Assembly (NCBI GenBank): GCA_964517005.1
Contig: CAZFAJ010000048.1
Span: 1 to 21,456 of the forward strand
Reading direction: 5' to 3'
DNA from: CAYVBJ01 sp964517005
GTDB lineage: Bacteria > Bacteroidota > Rhodothermia > Balneolales > Balneolaceae
Length of the DNA: 21,456 nucleotides
Below the pieces are notes generated by a model that worked only from the letters and a program-made list of their open reading frames with translations, ran no database searches and was not told the origin of the DNA. Positions 16,001 through 21,456 of the stretch are shown here, piece by piece. A program made the translations under genes and the position numbers. The stretch's first letter is position 1. Each line of letters opens with the position of its first letter.

Positions 16001-16257
16001 GATTGGCCCCGTACATATTTTACATTCGGGGCAGCCAAAAGAGCTGAAGTAATCGGAAAAGTAACCTGATCTTCAATAAGATCGGGACTTCGCCCTTCCC
16101 ATTCGGTAAATATAATCACCTGCGGATCAGAAAGATCAGGCAGAGCATCAAGAGGTGAATTAAGTATCGACCAGACACCTGCGCCGGCAAGCAGAAGCAC
16201 CAGGATAATAACCATCCCCTTGTTGTTCATGCTGGTTTCAATAATTTTATCAATCAT
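13042..16257 (-). CDS. cusA: Heavy-metal RND efflux pump, CusA-like (Cu/Ag type)
   Basis: This is the inner-membrane proton-driven pump of a three-part system that expels metal ions through the outer membrane. From the ATG at 16257 it has 1071 residues, close to CusA/CzcA length, with the twelve-helix RND layout. The proton-relay Asp is in GVMVDAAVVLVEN (Asp404). The three methionines that bind Cu(I)/Ag(I) in E. coli CusA are all present in matching context: PPGMSV (Met574), PLNMFETT (Met617) and TRLEMLATG (Met693). That argues for monovalent copper/silver rather than Zn/Co/Cd. An upstream in-frame ATG at 16287 would add ten residues; MIDKIIETS is the usual family start. It lies 166 bases after the adaptor gene, the gap holding a REP-like palindrome. 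Confidence 0.93.
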   Translation of the reverse strand: MIDKIIETSMNNKGMVIILVLLLAGAGVWSILNSPLDALPDLSDPQVIIFTEWEGRSPDLIEDQVTFPITSALLAAPNVKYVRGQSMFGASFVYAIFEEGTDMYWARSRVLEYLNQIQDDLPDGASPTLGPDATGVGWVFQYALVDTTGQNNLADIRSFNDWSLRYWLESLPGVAEVASFGGFVKQYQATIDPVKLLAYDIPLMQVADAIRENNRDVGGRTIEMAGTEVMVRGRGYIQSAEDIENIVIEEREGTPVFVKDLGNVELGGDQRRGLGEWNGKGEAVGGIVVMRYGENALDVINRVKERISETEASLPPGVSLEITYDRSELIEEAISTLTSTLIQVIIIVLVIVGLFLLHIRSALVIIITLPIAVLISSILIYIVGITVNVMSIAGIVISIGVMVDAAVVLVENVHKRLDRWEKNGRKEDRTQIIIEATKQVGRPIFFALLIITVSFLPVFGLEAQEGRLFRPLAFTKTFAMMVAAFLSISFSAALIALLIKGKIRSEENHPISRFLHKTYQPVARFMLDYRWIVAGIAAIGIFSAIPIYNQLGSEFMPPLEEGAILYMPTSPPGMSVAEAQYMLNITGQILKSFPEVVSVQGKAGRAKTATDPAPLNMFETTVILKDPSEWRSVEQERWYSGWMPSFIKAPFRWIWPEERGITWDELVSEMDDQLQIPGFPNMWWMPIQTRLEMLATGVRAPVALNVLGPDLETIEGVAVEIEELLRDIPGTRSAVAQRPTGGYYLDIKPNHENAARYGLSTNDVNAMIEMAVGGMNITETVEGRERYPVSVRYGRELRQDPDDIRRVFVPALGGAQIPLGMLADIGYTTGPPMIDTDMGQLRNLINVNVAPDRDLSGYVDEARDIINREIDLPAGVALEWVGQYQFMQRMQQRLLILIPITILIIFFLLYINFKSIPRCLIVLGTLPFATVGAFLLLWILDYNISVAVWVGMIALAGLAAELGVVLLVYLDDAVDQRIEEGRMTGLADLKEAVIEGSVQRLRPVLMTVTTDAFALIPVMFIVGVGATAMKSIAAPLIGGLATALILAMLIIPSIYLIYRTHELKKEPFWED

Positions 16258-16310
16258 AATTTTTCTAACATTTAAAATCTTTAACAACTAATAATTGCAG
16301 AACCAAAAAC

Positions 16311-16374
16311 TCCCCTCCCGGGAGGGGACAGCCACTCGCGCGTTCATCGGAAGTGGCAGGGGTGAGTCCCTCAC
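16311..16374. repeat. GC-rich REP-like palindromic repeat between cusB and cusA
   Basis: It starts with a perfect 18-bp palindrome (TCCCCTCCCGGGAGGGGA, 16311-16328). GCCACT (16331-16336) then pairs with AGTGGC (16352-16357), and GTGAG with CTCAC (62-66 and 70-74 of 16300). Base composition is far above its surroundings. The layout resembles repetitive extragenic palindromes of Bacteroidota. Inside an operon it could lower pump expression relative to the upstream genes or stabilise the upstream mRNA. Confidence 0.65.
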
Positions 16375-16423
16375 GCTAACAAACTTCCGTTTTCACGTTT
16401 CACATTTCACTTTTGTCTCCGTA

Positions 16424-17662
16424 TCAATGTTGATGTCCCATCATAGCTTCCGCACTTGTTCCCCTCAGGCGCGACTCTGCATCGAGCCAAAATCTTCCAT
16501 TCGTAACCACATGATCACCATTTTGCAGTCCATGAAGAACTTCGTAATAATCATCTGCCATTCGTCCGAGGTGAACCTCAACCGGTTCAAATCTTCCTTT
16601 ATCAATTTTTTTAAAAACAACTGCACGTTTACCGGTCATCAGTACAGCCTCCCGATGCACAGATAGCGTTTCTCCCAAATTTTCCTGGAATGAAACCTCC
16701 CCATACTGGTTCATTTTTAATTTGAACTCAGGGTTTGCCACTTTAATTCTAACCGGAATCGTGCGGGTCTCACTGTTTACCATCGGCGGAATGAAGTCAA
16801 CCGTGCCTCTATAAATTTCACCAGGCCTTCCCTCTATTTCAAATTCTGCTTCCTGGCCCAGCTGAATAAAAGGAAGGTCATTTTCATAAATATCGGCAAG
16901 AAGCCAGAGCTTCGAGTGGTTGTTAATTCTGTACAACATAGTTCCCGGCTCGAATTTTAAACCATCAATTGCTTTTTGATCCATAATATGTCCAGCTACC
17001 GGTGACACAAGCGCTACTTCAAGCAGCGGCTCACCCTTTGCCTCCATCCTCTCTATTTCGGATTCGGGCATCTGAAGAAGCCGCAGGCGTTCTTTTGCTC
17101 TTTCAGCAAGACGTTGGTTGTTTCCTTTTAAAGCTGTTAGATAATCCTGCTGATTACTTACAAGTTCCGGACTGTAAACCGTCATTAGCTCCTGCCCTTT
17201 ATGGACGTGGATTCCCGTTTCATTCACATACGTTTTCTCGATGTATCCGCTGACTCTTGTGACAATTTCTGCCAGATTTGGCTCAGAGTGTGTTAATCTT
17301 CCTATCGTTCTGATTTGCTTTTGCAAAGGCCGGACTCTGACAGTATCAAGCTGCATTCCAATCAGTTGTTGCTGAACCGGTGTGATTGGAATCGCTTCAC
17401 CTTGTTCAGAATCCACTTGGCCTTCCTGGTCATCAGTGCTTTCATGTCCGGAATGATCTTCATGTTGAGAGTGATTCTGATCAGATTGAGAATCCTGATT
17501 GACAATGACGGTTTCCGTGTAATCCTCATCACCGGGCATCTCTGCATGGCTTAAATTATGAACTGAATGTTCACCGCTGCCAAACATAAAAAACGAAGCG
17601 ATCAGAATGCCGGTTATTAAAACAGCTGCATATCCGGTTCTTTTTTTAATAGTTGTATTCAT
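16424..17662 (-). CDS. cusB: Periplasmic adaptor of heavy-metal RND efflux, CusB-like
   Basis: This membrane-fusion protein bridges the RND pump and the outer-membrane channel. It has 412 residues. An N-terminal membrane anchor lies at about 10-28. A His/Asp/Glu-rich stretch (about 31-90, with HSQHEDHSGHE) could bind metal and plays the part of the metal-binding N-terminal region of CusB. The barrel-sandwich parts include TIGRLTHSEPNLAEIVTRVSGYI and SPVAGHIMDQKAIDG around an alpha hairpin (QQDYLTALKGNNQRL and the following helix). A beta-barrel and membrane-proximal part ends in a His-containing tail (MMGHQH). It begins 18 bases after the outer-membrane channel gene, so the two share a transcript. 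Confidence 0.92.
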   Translation of the reverse strand: MNTTIKKRTGYAAVLITGILIASFFMFGSGEHSVHNLSHAEMPGDEDYTETVIVNQDSQSDQNHSQHEDHSGHESTDDQEGQVDSEQGEAIPITPVQQQLIGMQLDTVRVRPLQKQIRTIGRLTHSEPNLAEIVTRVSGYIEKTYVNETGIHVHKGQELMTVYSPELVSNQQDYLTALKGNNQRLAERAKERLRLLQMPESEIERMEAKGEPLLEVALVSPVAGHIMDQKAIDGLKFEPGTMLYRINNHSKLWLLADIYENDLPFIQLGQEAEFEIEGRPGEIYRGTVDFIPPMVNSETRTIPVRIKVANPEFKLKMNQYGEVSFQENLGETLSVHREAVLMTGKRAVVFKKIDKGRFEPVEVHLGRMADDYYEVLHGLQNGDHVVTNGRFWLDAESRLRGTSAEAMMGHQH

Positions 17663-17680
17663 TATGATTGTGTTTTAGAA

Positions 17681-19054
17681 TTATAATTCTTCAGGCGTGA
17701 TATTGTGTTTTCCGGAGATATAATCCAGGTATGAATTGGTGATATTCATATTGCTGAGTGATTGCTCACGCAGGAGTAAATAGTCCAGAAGGCGCTGCTG
17801 CATTCTCAGAACCTCCTCAAACTCTGCACCTTCACTTGCATATTCACCAAGCAACATCTCAACGGCTTGTTCCGTATAACGGATCTGAACGTCACTGGCC
17901 AATGTCAGGTTTCGGTCTGCATTTCTCAAATCTTTAAGAGCGGTTTCAAGGCTTGTTCGAAGCCTGTTTTTCTGTTCTTGCTTCGCATAATCCGCCGCTT
18001 TCTCAAGCTGTTGCGCCTGTTCCACTCGTGCCCTGTTTTTGTTTTTGAAAATGGGGACTTTTACTGTCCCCCGCAGCATAAATGCGTCTTTCCCATTGTC
18101 ATCAATTTCCACCGGCCGCTCACTTACAAAAGTATAATCTACTCCAACATAAAAAGAGGGGCGGTTTGATTTGCGGACAAGAGTAATTTCGTCCTGTTTT
18201 GCCCTGCTTCTGTATTCCAGCTCTTGTAATGAAGGATTCCGGACAAGTATTTGATCATACAGATCATCCGTTTCGGGGATAACAGCTACGGCATCAATTT
18301 GATCCGCGGTCTCCACTTCAAGAGAGGGATCTCTGTTTAGCAGATTATTGAAATCGGTTTTGAGAACATCCAGCTCGTCCATTTGAACACGCAGCTGATT
18401 TCGAAGTTCTTCCAGTTCAATTTGAACACGCAAAATATCAACCTGCCGGCCGGTTGCCGTTTCATAGTTTTGAAGAGCTGCACTTTCAAATGTTTCCAGG
18501 ATTTGAATGTTCTGTTTCAAAATATCAATCGACTGCTCCATAAAGTACATTTCGTACCAGCGCTCCTGAACGGAAAAGAAGAGCCTGTTTCTCTGCTCCT
18601 GAAATTCCTCAAAACGAATCTTTGCTTCCGTTGCAGCCACTGTTTTACGTTGCGATAGAGTTCCAAACCACGGAAGCATTTGTGTAAGTGATACACGCGC
18701 CTCCTGAGCACCAACCCGTGTTTCGACGGGCTTTACAAAATATCCGAATCCAATTTCCGGATCATCCAGGGCTCCCACAATAGGTACTTCCTGCAATGCG
18801 GCACGATACCTGTAAAAAACTGATTGAAGATCCGGATTATTCTCCGCCGCAATCTCCAAATACTCGTTTAAATCCTGGGATTGAGATGGCAATGCTAAGA
18901 CTATCATACCGGCCAATACAGAAAGCACAAAACTGCATCCTGATTTTAGTGAATGGAATAGGCTTCTCTTCTCTTGGTATTTGAGGGGGTTATACTCCCG
19001 TAAAAAGAAGAATTTTGCACTCATTTTTTTTATTTGTTGATAATTATTATTCAT
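17681..19054 (-). CDS. cusC: Outer-membrane efflux channel (TolC/CusC family)
   Basis: This forms the outer-membrane duct of the efflux system. It has 457 residues, with a basic N-terminus and a signal helix at about 38-57 ending near SQSQ. No lipobox Cys is placed for lipidation, unlike E. coli CusC. Two OEP repeats of long coiled helices follow (for example RNRLFFSVQERWYEMYFMEQ and QVDILRVQIELEELRNQL, then the second-half set near LETALKDLRNADRNLTL). NPDLQSVFYRYRAALQEV and NPSLQELEYRSRAKQDEI are the paired repeat starts of the family. It heads the three-gene unit in the order channel, adaptor, pump. The signal peptide is unusually far in, so a start some 30 residues later is possible. Confidence 0.9.
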   Translation of the reverse strand: MNNNYQQIKKMSAKFFFLREYNPLKYQEKRSLFHSLKSGCSFVLSVLAGMIVLALPSQSQDLNEYLEIAAENNPDLQSVFYRYRAALQEVPIVGALDDPEIGFGYFVKPVETRVGAQEARVSLTQMLPWFGTLSQRKTVAATEAKIRFEEFQEQRNRLFFSVQERWYEMYFMEQSIDILKQNIQILETFESAALQNYETATGRQVDILRVQIELEELRNQLRVQMDELDVLKTDFNNLLNRDPSLEVETADQIDAVAVIPETDDLYDQILVRNPSLQELEYRSRAKQDEITLVRKSNRPSFYVGVDYTFVSERPVEIDDNGKDAFMLRGTVKVPIFKNKNRARVEQAQQLEKAADYAKQEQKNRLRTSLETALKDLRNADRNLTLASDVQIRYTEQAVEMLLGEYASEGAEFEEVLRMQQRLLDYLLLREQSLSNMNITNSYLDYISGKHNITPEEL

Positions 19055-19149
19055 AGTTCAGGATGATTCTTTTATAACCGGACACGTATTAAGCTAATTA
19101 CATGAAGCTTTCTGTGCTGTTGAGATCTCAGGAATTGAGATTTGATCCT

Positions 19150-19181
19150 CTAAATAAATGAAATGCAGTTTATTTATTTAG
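19150..19181. promoter_or_regulatory. Inverted repeat upstream of the efflux operon, candidate operator
   Basis: CTAAATAAAT at 19150-19159 and ATTTATTTAG at 19172-19181 are exact reverse complements separated by 12 bases. They lie about 100 bases before the start of the channel gene and 40 bases past the stop of the Cys-rich gene. A second palindrome, TGAGATCTCA at 19121-19130, is nearby. Metal-dependent control would be expected for this operon, but no regulator gene is in the window. Confidence 0.35.
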
Positions 19182-19220
19182 TGAAGTTACAAGCTTAAGC
19201 TCTTACGGTAAAAAAATCCG

Positions 19221-19649
19221 CTAATTCAGAAAGGAACTGTTTATCAGGTAGATGGGAAGGCCTGGAAATACCCTGATATCAAATGGTGATATAAATTCTG
19301 TCCGTCTGACACCTTGCGTTGCAGAGTGTATAGCAGCCGGTAACATAAAATTTGTTTTTTTTACTGTTTGAACAGCACGGTCAGACACCGTATTCATATC
19401 CTGCGCATAACAGCAAATGGAACCGGCAGAGCAATCATCAGGATTTTGTTTCTTGCTGACACCGGCCGGCACCTTCTCACAACAATCATCCACCGGTATT
19501 GAAGCTTGATGCACTAACCCAGGATCCGTTCCATGCATATCACAATCCCAGGTACCGCTCAGAAAAATAAAACCTGTAAGCGAAAAAATGACTACCAGTA
19601 AGAGACTGTAATCAAATTTATAGGATATGATTGAATTGATTCTGGTCAA
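19221..19649 (-). CDS. Small Cys-rich exported protein of unknown function, next to metal efflux genes
   Basis: I do not recognise a family. The 142 residues start with a hydrophobic segment (about 15-31, signal peptide or anchor). A short His/Cys region with six cysteines follows: Cys36 in WDCDMHG, Cys56-57, Cys73 and Cys79-80. The tail is uncharged to weakly basic with no further helix. The only available start is TTG at 19649, since a stop lies two codons upstream and the next Met is past the hydrophobic segment. It lies 166 bases before the efflux channel gene on the same strand. Cys and His content together with position suggest a periplasmic metal-binding helper, as small Cys/Met/His proteins often accompany copper efflux genes. 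This is an inference. Confidence 0.7.
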   Translation of the reverse strand: MTRINSIISYKFDYSLLLVVIFSLTGFIFLSGTWDCDMHGTDPGLVHQASIPVDDCCEKVPAGVSKKQNPDDCSAGSICCYAQDMNTVSDRAVQTVKKTNFMLPAAIHSATQGVRRTEFISPFDIRVFPGLPIYLINSSFLN

Positions 19650-19758
19650 TGCTCAACAATTAATTTTTTTGTGCCGGATTTTGTAAAATTTATGATACGT
19701 AATTGATTTTAGAAAACAAGAAGATCAAAAAATATTACACAATTTTTGGGAAAGGGTG

Positions 19759-19792
19759 TTAGCCCACATTTCTTGGTGAGAAATGCGGGTTA
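19759..19792. repeat. Long imperfect hairpin repeat
   Basis: Two 14- to 15-base arms, TTAGCCCACATTTCT and AGAAATGCGGGTTA, pair with two mismatches or wobbles around a TGGTG loop. No T-run follows on either strand, so it is more like an intergenic palindromic repeat than a terminator. It lies about 110 bases upstream of the Cys-rich gene. Confidence 0.5.
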
Positions 19793-19834
19793 GAGAAGAG
19801 TTTCCGTTTATTCAGAAGCTATACAAGCCATTCT

Positions 19835-19870
19835 AAATTAAAAAGCCACCCCGGGTTCAGCCGGGATGGC
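19835..19870 (-). terminator. Intrinsic terminator on the minus strand
   Basis: On the minus strand GCCATCCCGG pairs with CCGGGGTGGC (one G-U pair) around a 6-base loop, followed directly by TTTTTAATTT. This is a textbook rho-independent layout. No gene of normal size lies upstream on this strand, so it must serve a short transcript starting between about 19945 and 20150, or be a leftover of a lost gene. Confidence 0.75.
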
Positions 19871-19902
19871 AAGTAAACATTAACAATAAGTGAATCGTAT
19901 GT

Positions 19903-20010
19903 TTAGAAAGCTACAACACCTTCGAGGATAATCCCTTCAAAATCTGCGCCCGCAAATATACCATTTGCAAAAATGCAATTTACGCAAGCATGTAATTTGC
20001 AGGATTGCAA
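19903..20010 (-). other. Very short reading frame or gene remnant ahead of the terminator
   Basis: A minus-strand frame opens after a stop at about 20023 and ends with TAA at 19903, 33 bases before the terminator stem. It lacks an ATG; a TTG at 20010 would give 35 residues. Its end reads GIFAGADFEGIILEGVVAF, with a five-residue periodicity (x-x-F/L-x-G) like a pentapeptide-repeat end, but that is too short to trust. The same stretch contains TATATTTG, an exact match to the Bacteroidota -7 element TAnnTTTG, so an alternative is the promoter of an untranslated RNA of about 100 bases ending at the terminator. Confidence 0.3.
19974..20001. repeat. Inverted repeat with AATTTGCA cores
   Basis: TGCAATTTAC and GTAATTTGCA are inverted copies with one mismatch around 8 bases. 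CATTTGCAAAAATG, also a hairpin, lies just left at 19962-19975. The cores resemble those of the palindrome at 617-671, so the two may belong to one repeat family. Confidence 0.4.
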
Positions 20011-20154
20011 GAATGAATAATCCTATTTATCTGTTATCTCAGTATCTTTTTATGGATCGAAAGATTACGAACGATTTCTATACTTGTTTATCTACTCAAT
20101 TTGTATCTCAAACCATCGTTACTTTAAAGAAACTGAATAATCTAAGCTAATTTT

Positions 20155-20979
20155 ATGCAGGCACTCATTGATTTATCTCAGCAATACCAGGTAGTGGCAG
20201 CAGCGTCAGGGCTCGTACTATTGCTGCTTTTCGAACAAGCCCATCCGTTTTTTGATTTCTTTAAAGGTTCTGTAAAGGAAAAGGGGAAGCATCTCTTCAG
20301 AAATCTGCTTTTGGGATTTATTAACAGTCTTCTGATCTCAATCGTGTTTGTAAGCTTGTGGGTTATGGTTTCAACATGGGCAGAGCAAAACAATTTTGGC
20401 ATTCTTCACTGGCTTGGCCTAAAAAATCCCTGGAGAATTATTCTGGCAATCCTTCTCTTTGATCTGTGGATGTATACCTGGCACTGGATGAACCATGTGA
20501 TTCCATTTTTCTGGAGATTCCATCGTGTGCATCACTCCGATCCCAACATGGATGTAACCACTGCCAGCCGGTTTCATGTCGGTGAGATCTTTTTTTCAAG
20601 TCTGTTTCGTATCGGAATTATTGCAATTACGGGAATCTATGTGTGGGAGCTGCTGCTCTACGAAATGATTATGTTTGCAGTTGTTCAGTTTCATCACGCC
20701 AATATTGTTCTTCCACCGAAAGTCGATAAATTTATACGCATATTTATCATTACACCTGCCATGCATAAAGTGCATCACTCCAGGTGGCAGCCCGAAACCG
20801 ATTCCAACTACGGGGCCTTTTTAACAATATGGGATCGCCTTGGCCGGACCTTCCGGCTTCGTGAAAAACTGGAGGAGATTCGTATTGGCCTGGACGAATT
20901 CGATAGCCCTGAACACGAATCCGTCAAGGGCTTATTCCGGATGCCGCTCTGGAGGGATAAGAAGACGGGAGAGGATTAA
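20155..20979 (+). CDS. Sterol desaturase/fatty acid hydroxylase-family membrane protein
   Basis: The 274 residues form a membrane-bound di-iron oxygenase of the fatty acid hydroxylase superfamily. The His clusters that bind the two irons are clear: HWMNH at 110-114, HRVHH at 123-127, FHHAN at 179-183 and HKVHH at 204-208. Four to five hydrophobic helices surround them (about 13-27, 50-73, 94-108, 150-176 and 193-200). The substrate cannot be deduced; the family hydroxylates or desaturates sterols, fatty acids or carotenoids. It is the only plus-strand gene here and appears to be a single-gene unit. The ATG has no obvious Shine-Dalgarno. An imperfect inverted repeat follows its stop. Confidence 0.9.
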   Translation: MQALIDLSQQYQVVAAASGLVLLLLFEQAHPFFDFFKGSVKEKGKHLFRNLLLGFINSLLISIVFVSLWVMVSTWAEQNNFGILHWLGLKNPWRIILAILLFDLWMYTWHWMNHVIPFFWRFHRVHHSDPNMDVTTASRFHVGEIFFSSLFRIGIIAITGIYVWELLLYEMIMFAVVQFHHANIVLPPKVDKFIRIFIITPAMHKVHHSRWQPETDSNYGAFLTIWDRLGRTFRLREKLEEIRIGLDEFDSPEHESVKGLFRMPLWRDKKTGED

Positions 20980-21073
20980 ACAGAGAAACGGAGGAACAGA
21001 AGAGCGGATGAACGGAAAAATTGTTTGGGATCACTCTTTCTTCATCGGCTTCTCTATTTCTCTGTTAATCGGT
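20977..21073. repeat. Imperfect inverted repeat behind the desaturase-family gene
   Basis: The left part has ACAGAGAAACGGAG and GCGGATGAA. The right part carries the complement of a close variant (TTCATCGGC and CTCTATTTCTCTGTT). The arms are about 30-40 bases with gaps, around a loop of about 25 bases. It begins at the stop codon of the plus-strand gene and could end its transcript or be a decayed repeat. Confidence 0.4.
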
Positions 21074-21185
21074 TCTTCTGTTTCCTTCAAAAACCTTTTC
21101 ATAAAAACCTATTCAAGTAAATTTTCAAACTCCTCTTCAAATTCTCTTCGCCTGTTTTGTTTATTGAAAAATGGCAAACCCCAAA

Positions 21186-21320
21186 TTACATATTCTTTTC
21201 GTTTTCAAAATCCTGGCGTAAATTTTCTTTGATAATCGCAAGGGCTTTATCACGGAAAAAAGAAGAACCGTACAGCTCTTTCTGTGAAGAAAACAGTTCT
21301 TGAAGCAGGCGTTTTGACAT
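21186..21320 (-). CDS. Short ORF, 44 residues, unknown
   Basis: ATG to TAA without interruption. The product is amphipathic and charged (begins MSKRLLQELFSSQKELYG, ends FENEKNM). There is no clear ribosome site and no family resemblance I can name. Two further short charged frames lie downstream on the same strand in another phase: one ending in EFEEEFENLLE at 21109, and one of 23 residues starting MKRFLKETEEP at 21102. The region may therefore be a decayed gene rather than a real small protein. Confidence 0.3.
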   Translation of the reverse strand: MSKRLLQELFSSQKELYGSSFFRDKALAIIKENLRQDFENEKNM

Positions 21321-21368
21321 AATCAAATTTGTTAGACAGATACTTGTAAAATATTCAGGGCAAAATAG

Positions 21369-21454
21369 CCCCGAATGTTAGTGCCATATGGCACAATAGT
21401 AGGGGCAATTCGCTCCAATCAAATTGGTCGTTGAACCGTCAAATTTTCTTTGAC
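21369..21454. repeat. Block of three palindromes at the right edge
   Basis: CCCC and GGGG flank a perfect 14-bp palindrome, GTGCCATATGGCAC (21381-21394). CCAAT-CAA-ATTGG follows at 21415-21427, then GTCAAA-TTTTC-TTTGAC at 21438-21454. Three hairpins within 86 bases are typical of a REP/MITE-like element or a mobile-element end, which may continue outside the window. Confidence 0.5.
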
Positions 21455-21456
21455 AG

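Noticed and set aside
16640..16668. Possible zinc/cobalt (CzcA) assignment for the RND operon
   Set aside because: All three CusA metal-binding methionines are present in matching context in the pump, which favours Cu(I)/Ag(I).
19965..20150. 61-codon plus-strand frame ahead of the desaturase-family gene
   Set aside because: It starts inside an inverted repeat, shows no family resemblance and has ordinary non-coding composition.
20840..21232. 130-codon plus-strand frame overlapping the end of the desaturase-family gene
   Set aside because: It runs in another phase through the last third of a well-supported gene and then through repeat sequence rich in Ser and Asn.

Overview
The window is about 21.5 kb of AT-leaning bacterial DNA, almost all coded on the minus strand. 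It carries two systems side by side: a complete soluble NAD-linked [NiFe]-hydrogenase locus with its maturation genes, and a copper/silver-type RND efflux operon. Protein style, weak Shine-Dalgarno signals before many genes, and palindromic intergenic repeats suggest a member of the Bacteroidota/Balneolota/Rhodothermota group. That assignment is an inference; no rRNA or taxonomic marker lies in the window.

Left edge (1-950): remnants. An AAA ATPase of the Walker/DUF4143 kind is broken by an in-frame amber codon and runs off the window. Upstream of it are a 55-bp imperfect palindrome, a strong hairpin, and the last ~40 residues of a P1B-type heavy-metal ATPase whose body is missing.

Hydrogenase locus (954-12539, read right to left): hypC-hypD-hypE, tightly packed; a 308-bp gap with an 11+11 bp palindrome; then hoxF (NuoE-like plus NuoF-like), a fused hoxU-hoxY gene, hoxH, a maturation endopeptidase, a 75-residue His-rich membrane protein, hypA, hypB and hypF. 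Three polypeptides, HoxF, HoxUY and HoxH, hold the diaphorase and hydrogenase modules of a group 3d NAD-reducing enzyme. HypC, D, E and F build the Fe(CN)2CO part, HypA and HypB deliver nickel, and the endopeptidase trims HoxH. HoxH carries Gln where the family usually has His at the cleavage site.

Metal efflux locus (13042-19649, minus strand): a small Cys-rich exported protein, then an outer-membrane channel, a periplasmic adaptor and a CusA-like pump that keeps the three metal-binding Met residues of E. coli CusA. A REP-like palindrome separates the adaptor from the pump. With the P-type ATPase stub on the far side of the hydrogenase genes, this suggests the hydrogenase cluster sits inside what was once a larger copper-handling region.

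Right end (19650-21456): hairpins, a clear minus-strand terminator behind a very short reading frame, one plus-strand sterol desaturase/fatty acid hydroxylase-family membrane protein, and a block of palindromes with a 44-codon orphan ORF. No tRNA, rRNA, CRISPR or intact insertion sequence was seen.
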